Positions 51,397 to 59,706 of a DNA stretch of 64,000 nt are shown here, piece by piece (position 1 is the first letter of the stretch; each line of letters opens with the position of its first letter). The notes under the pieces were generated by a model, which had not been told where the DNA came from, did no database searches, and saw nothing but the letters and a program-made list of their open reading frames with translations. The position numbers were made by a program, and so were the translations under genes. This DNA comes from Xylophilus ampelinus (GTDB lineage Bacteria > Pseudomonadota > Gammaproteobacteria > Burkholderiales > Burkholderiaceae_C), in NCBI RefSeq assembly GCF_901875635.1, contig NZ_CABFMN010000139.1:69278-133277 (forward strand), given 5' to 3'.

Positions 51397-52068
51397 ATGG
51401 CGGAAAAGTCAGAAAGCCATCGTCGGCGCGACATCCTGCATGTCGCGGCGGGCCTGTTCAGGCACCGCGGCTACGAGCGTACGTCGGTGCGCCAGATCGC
51501 CGACGCGCTGGGCATCAAGTCGGGCTCGCTCTTCTATCACTTCGCCTCGAAGGAAGAGATCCTGGTGGCGGTGATGGAAGAGGGCATCCGCGACGTGTTC
51601 GGCGCGGTTCAGCTGGGCGTGGCCAAAGAGCGCGAGCTGCCGCGGAGGCTGCTGGCGATGGTGCGATGCCACCTGGCTGGCCTGCTCGGCCCCAACCTCG
51701 ACGCCTTGATGGTGCTGGTGTACGAGTGGCGCAGCCTCTCGGCCCCGGCGATGCGGCGCGTGCTGGAGTGGCGCAATCGCTACGAGGATCTCTGGGACCG
51801 CGAACTGTCCGCCGCCGCGGCTTGGCGTTGGGTCGATTCCGACACCGTGCTGGTCCGTCAGACCGTGCTCGGCGCCCTGAATTGGACCGGGCAGTGGTAC
51901 CGCTCCGACCGCCGTTTGCAGGTGGACGAGCTGGCGCTGCGCATGTTCGAGATGCTCTTTCCCCGCCTCTTCGTGCTGTTGGACGAAGAGGCTGCTGTCC
52001 AAGCCGTCGTTCCGACCGGAGCGGAACGCTGCGAAGTCCGATCCCCAGAAGGAGAGATTGCAAAGTGA
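51397..52068 (+). CDS. TetR-family transcriptional regulator (KstR2/FadR-like)
   Basis: Repressor of 223 residues. The N-terminal helix-turn-helix is typical ([20 protein letters not shown] then [12 protein letters not shown]), and the C-terminal ligand domain is rich in Trp ([14 protein letters not shown]), resembling KstR2-type regulators of acyl-CoA catabolism. The ATG at 51397 is preferred to upstream frames, which cross the operator. It is the only TetR gene in the window and its own promoter carries the recurrent palindrome, so it is the best candidate for the island's regulator. The ligand is probably a CoA thioester. Its stop overlaps the etfB start (GTGA). Confidence 0.9.
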   Translation: MAEKSESHRRRDILHVAAGLFRHRGYERTSVRQIADALGIKSGSLFYHFASKEEILVAVMEEGIRDVFGAVQLGVAKERELPRRLLAMVRCHLAGLLGPNLDALMVLVYEWRSLSAPAMRRVLEWRNRYEDLWDRELSAAAAWRWVDSDTVLVRQTVLGALNWTGQWYRSDRRLQVDELALRMFEMLFPRLFVLLDEEAAVQAVVPTGAERCEVRSPEGEIAK

Positions 52069-52814
52069 AAGTGCTTGTCGCCGTGAAGCGTGTGCTCGAC
52101 TACAACGTCAAGGCCCGCGTGAAGTCCGACGGTTCGGGCGTCGACCTCGCGAACCAGAAGTTGTCGATGAACCCCTTCGACGAGATCGCCTGCGAGGAGG
52201 CGGTGCGCCTGAAGGAGGCCGGTGCCGTCACCGAGGTGATCGCCGTCTCCTGCGGCTCCGCCGGCTGCCAGGAGACGCTGCGCAGCGCGATGGCCATCGG
52301 CGCCGACCGCGCCGTGCTGGTGCAGACCGACGCGCCGCTGGAGCCGCTGGCCGTGGCCAAGCTGATACGCCACGTGGCGCAGAGGGAAGGCGTGCAGCTA
52401 GCCATCTTCGGCAAGCAGGCGATCGACGACGACGCCGGGCAGGCGGGCCAGATGTTCGCCGCGCTCATGGGCTGGGCGCAGGCCACCTTCGCATCCAAGG
52501 TGAGCATTGCCGATGGCACCGCGTCGGTCACGCGCGAGATCGACGGCGGCCTCGAGAAGCTGCGCATGAAGCTGCCCGTGGTGGTGACCACCGACCTGCG
52601 CCTGAACGAGCCGCGCTTCATCACGCTGCCGAACATCATGAAGGCCAAGAAGAAGCCGCTCGAGGTGATCGACGCCGCGGCGCTGGGCATCGACATCGAG
52701 CCGCGCACGAGCACGCTGCGCGTGGAGGAACCTGCGGCGCGCAAGGCCGGTATCAAGGTGGCCGACGTGGCCGACCTGGTCAAGCGGCTCAAGGAAGAAG
52801 CGAAGGTGATCTGA
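52065..52814 (+). CDS. etfB: Electron transfer flavoprotein beta subunit
   Basis: AMP-binding small subunit of ETF, 249 residues from the GTG at 52065, chosen because the conserved start [15 protein letters not shown] follows immediately. AAGGAG lies ten bases upstream. It also shows [18 protein letters not shown], the [17 protein letters not shown] segment and the [17 protein letters not shown] stretch, with the recognition loop nearby that docks to ACADs. Together with EtfA it collects electrons from the ACADs. Being translationally coupled to tetR means that the electron acceptor is induced with the dehydrogenases. Confidence 0.95.
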   Translation: MKVLVAVKRVLDYNVKARVKSDGSGVDLANQKLSMNPFDEIACEEAVRLKEAGAVTEVIAVSCGSAGCQETLRSAMAIGADRAVLVQTDAPLEPLAVAKLIRHVAQREGVQLAIFGKQAIDDDAGQAGQMFAALMGWAQATFASKVSIADGTASVTREIDGGLEKLRMKLPVVVTTDLRLNEPRFITLPNIMKAKKKPLEVIDAAALGIDIEPRTSTLRVEEPAARKAGIKVADVADLVKRLKEEAKVI

Positions 52815-52816
52815 AC

Positions 52817-53758
52817 ATGACTATCCTCATCATTGCCGAACACGACGGCGCCGCGCTGAAGGCCGCGACGCTCAACACCGTGGCCGCGGCCCAGCGCCTG
52901 GGCGGCGACGTCCACGTCCTGGTGGCCGGCCACGACTGCGGCGCTGCCGCGAAAACGGCGGCGGCCGCGTCCGGCGTGGCCAAGGTGCTGCACGCCGATG
53001 CCGCGCACTACGGCGACCAGGGCGCCGAGAACCTCGCGGCGCTCGTGGAGGGCTTCATCCAGGCCGATGCCGGGTACACGCACGTGCTCGCGCCGGCCAC
53101 GCCGTTCGGCCGAAACGTGCTGCCGCGCGTGGCGGCGCTGCTGGACAGCTCGCAGATCTCCGACGTCATCGCCATCGAGTCGCCGGACACCTTTCGCCGG
53201 CCCTTCTATGCCGGCAACGCCATCGCGCTCGTGCAGTCCAAGGACAAGGTGAAGGTGCTGAGTGTTCGCACCACGGCCTTCGATGCGGTGGCCGCCAGCG
53301 GCGGCAGCGCGGCCGTGCAGAGCTTGCCCGCAGGGCCTGACCTCGGGCTCACCGAACTGGTAGGCCGCGAGGTCGTCAAGCTCGAGCGCCCCGAGCTGAC
53401 GGCGGCCTCGATCATCGTCTCCGGGGGGCGCGGCCTCGGCGCCGCGGACAAGTTCCATGCGGTGCTCGAGCCGCTGGCCGACAAGCTCGGCGCGGCGCTC
53501 GGCGCGTCGCGCGCGGCGGTGGACGCCGGCTACGCGCCGAACGACTACCAGGTCGGCCAGACGGGGAAGATCGTCGCGCCGCAGCTCTACGTGGCGGTGG
53601 GCATCTCGGGTGCGATCCAGCACCTCGCCGGCATGAAGGACAGCAAGGTGATCGTGGCGATCAACAAGGATGCCGAGGCGCCGATCTTTCAGGTGGCCGA
53701 CTACGGACTGGTGGCCGACCTGTTCGTCGCGGTGCCCGAGCTTACCGCCGCGATCTGA
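52817..53758 (+). CDS. etfA: Electron transfer flavoprotein alpha subunit
   Basis: FAD-binding large subunit of ETF, 313 residues. The C-terminal FAD domain is complete: [43 protein letters not shown] and [19 protein letters not shown]. It starts two bases after the etfB stop. The heterodimer receives electrons from acyl-CoA dehydrogenases and passes them to ETF:quinone oxidoreductase, which is not encoded in this window. A dedicated ETF fits the eleven ACAD-type genes of the island. Confidence 0.95.
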   Translation: MTILIIAEHDGAALKAATLNTVAAAQRLGGDVHVLVAGHDCGAAAKTAAAASGVAKVLHADAAHYGDQGAENLAALVEGFIQADAGYTHVLAPATPFGRNVLPRVAALLDSSQISDVIAIESPDTFRRPFYAGNAIALVQSKDKVKVLSVRTTAFDAVAASGGSAAVQSLPAGPDLGLTELVGREVVKLERPELTAASIIVSGGRGLGAADKFHAVLEPLADKLGAALGASRAAVDAGYAPNDYQVGQTGKIVAPQLYVAVGISGAIQHLAGMKDSKVIVAINKDAEAPIFQVADYGLVADLFVAVPELTAAI

Positions 53759-53807
53759 GGCCCAACCCGGCGCCGCGCAGCGATGCGCCGGGTCCGCCAC
53801 GACCGGC

Positions 53808-53821
53808 CTAACGTTTATTTT
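53808..53821. promoter_or_regulatory. Degenerate TetR-type operator (site 7)
   Basis: CTAACGTTTATTTT has a perfect left arm, but only one or two right-arm matches. It lies in the 102-nt gap between etfA and the ACAD gene at 53861, the only gap of this size in the plus operon, next to a run of eight T. It may mark a second promoter for the ACAD-CaiB-PrpD-CitE-CCL genes. Confidence 0.35.
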
Positions 53822-53860
53822 TTTGGACTGTCGACCCCACCGCGCCCCGGCTGCCCCAGC

Positions 53861-55021
53861 ATGACCTCCCCGACCGAACGCCACCCCGAACTGCGCGCCG
53901 CGCTGCGCGACCTGTTCAAGCGTTTTCCCGACGAGTATTTCCGCCGCGTCGACGCGGCACGCGGCTACCCGGAGGAATTCGTCGATGCGCTCACCGGCGC
54001 CGGCTGGCTGGCGGTAATGATCCCCGAGGAGTTCGGCGGCGCCGGGCTCGGCCTGGCCGAAGCCTCGGTCGTGATGGAGGAAGTCAATCGCTGCGGCGGC
54101 AACGCGGGCGCCTGCCACGGCCAGATGTACAACATGGGCACGCTGCTGCGCCACGGCTCGGCCGAGCAGAAGCGGCTGTACCTGCCGGGCATCGCGAGCG
54201 GCAAGCTGCGGCTGCAGAGCATGGGCGTCACCGAGCCGACCACCGGCACCGACACGACGCAGCTCAAGACCACCGCCGTCCGCAAGGGCGACCGCTACGT
54301 GGTCAACGGGCAGAAGGTGTGGATCTCTCGCATCCAGCACAGCGATCTGATGATCCTGCTCGCGCGCACCACGCCGCTGGGCGATGTGAAGCGCAAGTCC
54401 GAGGGCATGTCGATCTTCCTCGTCGACCTGCGCGAGGCCGTCGGCAAGGGCCTGACGGTGCGCCCGATCCCGAACATGGTCAACCACGAGACCAACGAGC
54501 TGTTCTTCGAGAACCTGGAGATCCCGGCCGAGAACCTGATCGGCGAGGAGGGCAAGGGCTTCAAGTACATCCTCGACGGGCTCAACGCCGAGCGCACGCT
54601 GATCGCGGCCGAGTGCATCGGCGACGCGCGCTGGTTCGTCGCGCGCAGCGCGGCCTATGCGCGCGAGCGGCGCGTGTTCGACCGCCCGATCGGCCAGAAC
54701 CAGGGCGTGCAGTTCCCGATCGCCGAGAATCACATCGAGACCGAGGCCGCCGACCTGATGCGCTGGCGGGCCTGCGACCTCTTCGACGCCAAGCAGCCCT
54801 GCGGCGCCGAGGCCAACATGGCCAAGTACCTCGCCGCCAAGGCGTCGTTCGAGGCCGCCAACGTGGCCATCCAGACGCACGGCGGCTTCGGCTTCGCCTG
54901 CGAATACGACGTGGAGCGCAAGTTCCGCGAGACGCGGCTGTACCAGGTGGCGCCGATCTCGACCAACCTTATCCTGTCGTACGTGGCCGAGCATGTGCTC
55001 GGGCTGCCGCGCTCGTTCTGA
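53861..55021 (+). CDS. Acyl-CoA dehydrogenase 11 (C-terminal GLPRSF subgroup)
   Basis: ACAD of 386 residues with MGVTEPTTGTDTTQLKTTA, VWISRIQHSD, FDRPIGQNQGVQFPIAE and QTHGGFGFACEYDVERKFRE. The tail APISTNLILSYVAEHVLGLP then RSF replaces the usual Tyr-Glu-Gly-Thr, and a Glu in NAERTL may be the base. It is most like ACAD 5. The ATG at 53861 is chosen because the preceding open frame has no family similarity. It begins a five-gene set with a CoA transferase (11 nt), PrpD, CitE-like and citryl-CoA-lyase-like proteins. Confidence 0.9.
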   Translation: MTSPTERHPELRAALRDLFKRFPDEYFRRVDAARGYPEEFVDALTGAGWLAVMIPEEFGGAGLGLAEASVVMEEVNRCGGNAGACHGQMYNMGTLLRHGSAEQKRLYLPGIASGKLRLQSMGVTEPTTGTDTTQLKTTAVRKGDRYVVNGQKVWISRIQHSDLMILLARTTPLGDVKRKSEGMSIFLVDLREAVGKGLTVRPIPNMVNHETNELFFENLEIPAENLIGEEGKGFKYILDGLNAERTLIAAECIGDARWFVARSAAYARERRVFDRPIGQNQGVQFPIAENHIETEAADLMRWRACDLFDAKQPCGAEANMAKYLAAKASFEAANVAIQTHGGFGFACEYDVERKFRETRLYQVAPISTNLILSYVAEHVLGLPRSF

Positions 55022-55032
55022 AGGCCTGCACC

Positions 55033-56208
55033 ATGCTTCCGTTGCAAGGGATGCTCGTCGTCACCCTCGAGCACGCCATCGCCGCCCCGTTCTGCACCCG
55101 CCAGCTCGCCGACCTGGGGGCGCGCGTGATCAAGGTCGAGCGCCCCGGCGAAGGGGACTTCGCGCGCGCCTACGACACGCGTGCGAAAGGCTCGGCCTCG
55201 CACTTCGTGTGGTGCAACCGCGGCAAGGAGAGTCTGACGCTCAACCTCAAGCATGCCGCCTCGCGTGCAGTGCTCCAGGAACTGGTGGAACGCGCCGACG
55301 TGCTGGTGCAGAACCTGGCGCCGGGCGCTGCGGCGCGCATGGGCCTGGACCACGCCAGCCTCGCGCCGCGCAATCCGAAGCTCGTGGTCTGCGACATCTC
55401 GGGCTACGGCGACGGCGGGCCGTTCACCGAGAAGAAGGCCTACGACCTGCTGATCCAGAGCGAATCGGGCTTCGTGTCGGTGACCGGCACGCCGGAGCAG
55501 CCGTCCAAAGCGGGCCTGTCGATCGCCGACATCGCCGCCGGCATGTACGCCTACAGCAGCGTGCTGGCGGCGCTGCTCGAGCGCGGCCGCACCGGCCGCG
55601 GCAAGCGGCTCGAGATATCGATGCTGGAGGCGATGTCCGAGTGGATGGGCTTCCCGCTCTACTACACGCTCGACGGCCAGCCTCCGCCGCCGCGCGCCGG
55701 CGCCTCGCACGCGGCGATCTACCCCTACGGCCCGTTTGCCTGCGGCGACGGGCGCAAGGTCGTGCTCGCGGTGCAGCACGACCGCGAATGGGCCACCTTC
55801 TGCGACAAGGTGCTGCACCGGCCGGAGCTGGCCGGGCAGTACAAGGGCAATGCCAAGCGCCTGGCCGAGCGCGAGACGCTGCGCGAGGTCATCGAGCAGG
55901 TGTGCGCGGGCCTCACCGGCGAACAGCTCGTCGAACGACTGGAGGATGCGCAGATCGCGTACGGTCGCCTCAACGAGATGGCCGATCTGTGGCAGCACGC
56001 GCAGCTCCGCGCCCGTGCGCGTTGGACCGAGATCGGCACCCCCGGCGGCCCGGTGCCGGCGCTCTACCCACCGCACCACGTGGCCGGCGAGGCCCCGCCG
56101 CCGATGGGGTCGGTGCCGGCACTGGGCGCGCATACCGACGCCATCCTGGCCGAGCTCGGGCGCTCTGCCGACGAGATCGCACGGCTGCGGGCTGAGCGCG
56201 CCGTTTGA
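55033..56208 (+). CDS. Family III CoA transferase (CaiB/BaiF)
   Basis: CoA transfer between carboxylic acids, 391 residues. The N-terminal segment TLEHAIAAPFCTRQLADLGARVIKVE spans residues 10-36 of the family pattern. The catalytic Asp is in KKAYDLLIQSESG, and ADIAAGMYAYSSVLAALLER follows. Length is normal. It would charge the free acid that the next enzymes use, without ATP. In this order (CoA transferase, hydro-lyase, CitE-type lyase) the set resembles the itaconate/citramalyl-CoA logic. ATG 55033 is 11 nt after the ACAD stop. Confidence 0.9.
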   Translation: MLPLQGMLVVTLEHAIAAPFCTRQLADLGARVIKVERPGEGDFARAYDTRAKGSASHFVWCNRGKESLTLNLKHAASRAVLQELVERADVLVQNLAPGAAARMGLDHASLAPRNPKLVVCDISGYGDGGPFTEKKAYDLLIQSESGFVSVTGTPEQPSKAGLSIADIAAGMYAYSSVLAALLERGRTGRGKRLEISMLEAMSEWMGFPLYYTLDGQPPPPRAGASHAAIYPYGPFACGDGRKVVLAVQHDREWATFCDKVLHRPELAGQYKGNAKRLAERETLREVIEQVCAGLTGEQLVERLEDAQIAYGRLNEMADLWQHAQLRARARWTEIGTPGGPVPALYPPHHVAGEAPPPMGSVPALGAHTDAILAELGRSADEIARLRAERAV

Positions 56209-56248
56209 ACGCGGGATCGAACGCGCAGCGGCGCAAGCGGAGAACGAC

Positions 56249-57619
56249 ATGAACGACCACCCGTCGGCCACGCTGGCCGCCTTCGCCGCCACGCTGCGCG
56301 TGCAGGATATCCCGGCGCCGGTGGTGCGCCGCACTGAGGACTTGTTCCTCGACTGGTTGGGCTCCACGCTTGCGGGCAAGAGTGCCCGTGCCGTGCAGGC
56401 CATCGAGCGCTACGCGCTGGCGATGGGGCCCGCGCTGCGTGCCGGCGACGAGGGCGGGGCCGAGGTGCTGATCTCGCGCCGCCTCACGTCGCCGCACTTC
56501 GCCGCGATGGTGAACGCCGCGGCCTCGCACGTCGTCGAGCAGGACGACGTGCACAACGGCTCGGTGTTCCATCCGGCCGCGGTGGTCTTTCCGGCGGCGC
56601 TCGCCACGGCGCAGGCCATCGGCTGCAGCGGGCGCGAGCTGCTAGCGGCGTCGGTCGCCGGCTACGAAGTCGGCATCCGCGTCGGCGAGTTCCTCGGCCG
56701 CTCGCACTACCGCATCTTCCACACCACCGCTACCGCCGGCACGCTGGCCGCCGCTGCGGCCACCGGCCGGCTGCTCGGCCTCGACGCCACGACGATGCTG
56801 CACGCGTTCGGCAGCGCGGGCACGCAGGCCGCTGGCCTGTGGGAGTTCCTGCGCGACGCGGCCGATTCCAAGCAGCTGCACTGCGCCCATGCGGCCTCGG
56901 CGGGCCTGGCCTCGGCCTGGCTGGCCAAGGACGGCTTCACCGGCGCGCGCCGCATCCTGGAGGGCGAGCAGGGCCTGGGCGCCGGCATGTCGAGCGACGC
57001 CGACCCGGCGCGGCTGGTCGCGGGACTCGGGCAGCGCTGGGCCACCGCCGAGACCTCCTTCAAGTACCACGCCTCGTGCCGCCACACCCACCCGAGCGCC
57101 GACGCCTTGCAGGCGCTGATGCGGCGCGAGCGCCTCGCCGCCGACGACATCGCCGCGGTGACGACGCTGGTGCACCAGGGTGCGATCGACGTGCTGGGCC
57201 GCGTCGTCGTGCCGGCCACCGTGCACCAGGGCAAGTTCTCGATGGGGACCGTGCTCGGCCTGGTGGCCGAGTTCGGCCAAGCCGGCCTCGACGAGTTCGA
57301 CCGCCACTTCCTCGCCCCGCGCGTGGCCGCCTTCCGCGACCGCGTGGCGATGCGGCTGGACGCCGAGGTCGACGGCGCCTATCCGCAGCGGTGGATCGGC
57401 AAGGTCGAGGTGCGCACCACCGACGGGCGCCTGCTGCACGCACGTGTGGACGAGCCCAAGGGCGACCCCGGCAACACGCTGAGCCGCGCCGAGCTGGAGG
57501 ACAAGGCACGCCGCCTGGCTGCCTACGGCGATGCCGCCACGCCGGCGGAAATGGACGGCTTGATCGCCCGGACCTGGGGGCTGGCCGACACGCCGCGCCT
57601 CGGTCGCCTGCTGCCATGA
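56249..57619 (+). CDS. MmgE/PrpD family protein (second copy)
   Basis: 2-Methylcitrate dehydratase-like protein of 456 residues with SHVVEQDDVHNGSVFHPAAV, FHTTATAGTLAAAAATGRLL and the second-domain KYHASCRHTHPSADALQAL. It differs clearly from the copy at 11912-13315, so it is not a recent duplicate. The start at 56249 gives the family N-terminus (ATLAAFAATLRVQDIP). Its stop overlaps the CitE-like start (ATGA), so tight coupling with a C-C lyase is likely. It would hydrate or dehydrate the acid or CoA ester before cleavage. Confidence 0.87.
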   Translation: MNDHPSATLAAFAATLRVQDIPAPVVRRTEDLFLDWLGSTLAGKSARAVQAIERYALAMGPALRAGDEGGAEVLISRRLTSPHFAAMVNAAASHVVEQDDVHNGSVFHPAAVVFPAALATAQAIGCSGRELLAASVAGYEVGIRVGEFLGRSHYRIFHTTATAGTLAAAAATGRLLGLDATTMLHAFGSAGTQAAGLWEFLRDAADSKQLHCAHAASAGLASAWLAKDGFTGARRILEGEQGLGAGMSSDADPARLVAGLGQRWATAETSFKYHASCRHTHPSADALQALMRRERLAADDIAAVTTLVHQGAIDVLGRVVVPATVHQGKFSMGTVLGLVAEFGQAGLDEFDRHFLAPRVAAFRDRVAMRLDAEVDGAYPQRWIGKVEVRTTDGRLLHARVDEPKGDPGNTLSRAELEDKARRLAAYGDAATPAEMDGLIARTWGLADTPRLGRLLP

Positions 57620-58443
57620 CGGCCGCGGCAGCGGCGCCGCGCGCCTACCTGTTCGTGCCGGCCGACCGGCCCGAGCGCTTCGCCAAGGCGCGCGCTTCGG
57701 GTGCCGATGCGGTGATCGTCGACCTCGAGGACGCGGTCGCGCCCGACGCAAAGCCGCGCGCCCGCGACGCGCTCGCGGCGGCGCTCGACAAGGCCGCTCC
57801 GTTGATCGTGCGCGTCAACGCGGCGGGCACGCCGTGGTTCGACGACGACCTCGAGCTGTGCCGCCATCCCGGCGTCTCCGCCGTGATGCTGCCCAAGGCC
57901 GACGGGATCGACGCCGTGTGCCACGCGTTCGAGACCTCGTTCAAGGACGTGCTGCCCATCATCGAGTCGGCCCGCGGCATCGAGGAGGCCCGTGCGATCG
58001 CTCGCGTGCCCGGCGTGACCCGGCTCGCGTTCGGCAGCATCGATCTCGCCGTCGACCTGGGCATCGACTGCGCGCCCGACGGCGCGGAAGCCGAACTGCA
58101 GCCGTACCGCGCGCAGGTGGTGCTGGCATCGCGGCTCGGCGGCCTGGCTGCCCCGGCCGACGGCGTGAGCATCGCGCTCGACGACGCCGCGCGCCTGCAG
58201 GCCGATGTCGAGCGCGCGCGCCGCATGGGATTCGGCGCCAAGCTGTGCATCCACCCCCGGCAGATCGCCGTCGTGCAGACCGCGTTCACGCCCGAGCCCG
58301 CGCGCGTGGCCTGGGCGCAGCGCGTCTGCGCCGCGTTCGCCGCCTCCGGCGGCGCGGCGGTCGCCGTGGACGGCCAGATGATCGACGTGCCCGTCGTCGA
58401 GCGCGCCCGGGCAGTGCTGCGCAGCGCCGGGCTGGCGGGCTGA
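57616..58443 (+). CDS. HpcH/HpaI aldolase / CitE-like (citramalyl- or malyl-CoA lyase) protein
   Basis: Mg-dependent TIM-barrel C-C lyase of 275 residues. It shows YLFVPADRPERFAKA at the start, IVDLEDAVAPDAKP, the RVNAAGTPWFDDDL region, the metal-binding Glu in PIIESARGI and Asp in FGSIDLAVDLGID, and KLCIHPRQIAVVQ. This is the CitE/CLYBL subgroup that cleaves citramalyl-CoA, malyl-CoA or related 3-hydroxyacyl-CoAs to acetyl-CoA or propionyl-CoA and a 2-oxo acid. The ATG overlaps the PrpD stop. Confidence 0.9.
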   Translation: MTAAAAAPRAYLFVPADRPERFAKARASGADAVIVDLEDAVAPDAKPRARDALAAALDKAAPLIVRVNAAGTPWFDDDLELCRHPGVSAVMLPKADGIDAVCHAFETSFKDVLPIIESARGIEEARAIARVPGVTRLAFGSIDLAVDLGIDCAPDGAEAELQPYRAQVVLASRLGGLAAPADGVSIALDDAARLQADVERARRMGFGAKLCIHPRQIAVVQTAFTPEPARVAWAQRVCAAFAASGGAAVAVDGQMIDVPVVERARAVLRSAGLAG

Positions 58444-58488
58444 GTTCTTCCCTCCATTCTTCCTTCTTCGATTCACCGAGGACTTCCC

Positions 58489-59277
58489 ATGCCCCGCAAG
58501 ACCAAGCCGATCCGCTCCGACATCGCCTGGAGCACGCCCGACCGCATCGAGGTGCGCGGCCGCAGCCTGCCCGACGACCTGCTGGGCAACATCAGCCTCG
58601 GCGACATGGCCTGGCTGCTGCTCGTCGGCCGCATGCCGACGCCGCAGGAGTCGACCGTGTTCAACGCCATCGCGGTCACGCTGGTGGAGCACGGCATCAC
58701 GCCGAGCGCGCTGGCGGCGCGCATCACCTACGCCGGGGCGCCCGAGTCGCTGCAGGCCGCCGTCGCCGCGGGCCTGTGCGGGCTTGGCTCGGTGTTCGTC
58801 GGCTCGACCGAGGGCACCGCGAAGATGCTCTACGAGGCGCTGCCGCCCGGCACCCAGGGCGCCGACCTGGAAAAGATCGCGCGCGATGTGGTGGCCGGCT
58901 ACCGCGAGCGCGGGCAGATCGTGCCCGGCCTCGGCCACCCGCTGCACAAGCCGGTCGACCCGCGTGCGCCGCGGCTGTTCCGCATCGCCGCGGACAACGG
59001 TTTTTCGCGCGACTACGTGCGGCTCGAGCAGCTGATCTGCGCCGAGGCCGAGCGAACCACCGGCAAGATGCTGCCCGTCAATGCCACCGGCGCCATCGGC
59101 GCGATCTGCTGCGAGCTCGGCCTGCCGTGGAAGATCGTGCGCGGCGTGGGCGTGTTCGCCCGCGCGATCGGGCTCGTTGGCCACATCCTCGAGGAAAGCA
59201 ACAGCCCGATGGCCGTGGAGATCTGGCAGCGCGTCGAGGACGAGGCCACGGCGCACATCCGCCCCGGCGCGCGTTGA
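58489..59277 (+). CDS. Citryl-CoA lyase-like (citrate synthase fold) protein
   Basis: Short citrate-synthase-fold enzyme of 262 residues, the size of citryl-CoA lyases (CCL) rather than citrate synthase. It has WLLLVGRMPTPQE, the catalytic-region GLGHPLHKPVDPRAPRLF, and VNATGAIGAICCELGLPW near the C-terminus. It would cleave or form a citryl-CoA-type thioester to acetyl-CoA and a 2-oxo acid. Located 45 nt after the CitE-like gene, it is the last intact gene of the island before the panC junction. Confidence 0.85.
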   Translation: MPRKTKPIRSDIAWSTPDRIEVRGRSLPDDLLGNISLGDMAWLLLVGRMPTPQESTVFNAIAVTLVEHGITPSALAARITYAGAPESLQAAVAAGLCGLGSVFVGSTEGTAKMLYEALPPGTQGADLEKIARDVVAGYRERGQIVPGLGHPLHKPVDPRAPRLFRIAADNGFSRDYVRLEQLICAEAERTTGKMLPVNATGAIGAICCELGLPWKIVRGVGVFARAIGLVGHILEESNSPMAVEIWQRVEDEATAHIRPGAR

Positions 59278-59288
59278 AGAGGTCGGCC

Positions 59289-59408
59289 ATGAACGAGAGC
59301 GGCTCCCTGTCCACCATCCGGATCGTGCCCCCCGGCGGCACGCGCAGGGTCTCAAGGCGTCCGCCGTGGCGGAGCTCCGGAACGGCGGCTGGGTGCCGGA
59401 CTACGTGA
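59289..59408 (+). pseudogene. Truncated 5' end of a CDS ending in the panC junction
   Basis: An ATG at 59289, 11 nt after the CCL stop and preceded by GAGG, opens MNESGSLSTIRIVPPGGT. It then loses coding character near 59340, where panC-like sequence begins in another frame, and stops at 59408. It is probably the start of the next operon gene, cut off by a rearrangement. I do not recognise the family from 18 residues. Confidence 0.5.
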
Positions 59409-59548
59409 GCATCCGGCGACAGTCGGATCTGGTGGTGCCGACATCGCAGGATCGTGCGGTCGGCGCGCCGGTCGTTGTCCTTGCCGCTGCCCGAATGGGC
59501 TCGACACGATTGATCGACAACATGGAGGGAGGCACGGCAGCCTTGTAG
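59345..59548 (+). pseudogene. panC: 3' fragment of panC (pantoate--beta-alanine ligase)
   Basis: In the frame starting near 59345 about 65 residues align with the C-terminus of PanC: ELRNGGWVPDYVSIRRQSDL (E. coli [20 protein letters not shown]) and VVLAAARMGSTRLIDNME (E. coli VILVAAWLGDARLIDNK). There is no start, Rossmann domain or HxGH motif, so it is a remnant. It marks a recombination breakpoint between the catabolic operon and a former panC locus. An intact panC must be elsewhere if the strain is a pantothenate prototroph. Confidence 0.8.
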
Positions 59549-59619
59549 AGTGAGGTAGACGTGCGCCCGAAAGAGAAAGAGGTAGATAGCGATCTCAAAC
59601 TACTGAATGTGTCGACCAG

Positions 59620-59647
59620 AGTTGACATAATTATCCTTGTATATCGT
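59620..59647. repeat. Possible Xer/tyrosine-recombinase-like core site, left
   Basis: Arms AGTTGACATAA and TTGTATATCGT flank a 6-bp centre (TTATCC) in an AT-rich patch between the panC fragment and the kfrA-like gene. The layout (11-6-11, CATAA centre-proximal) resembles dif-type sites and the reverse complement of the site at 61027-61054. Confidence 0.25.
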
Positions 59648-59706
59648 AAGCCTTTGATTCAAAAGGATTTATTGACGACCAGGCCGCGCCGCCTGTCGCT
59701 GATCGC

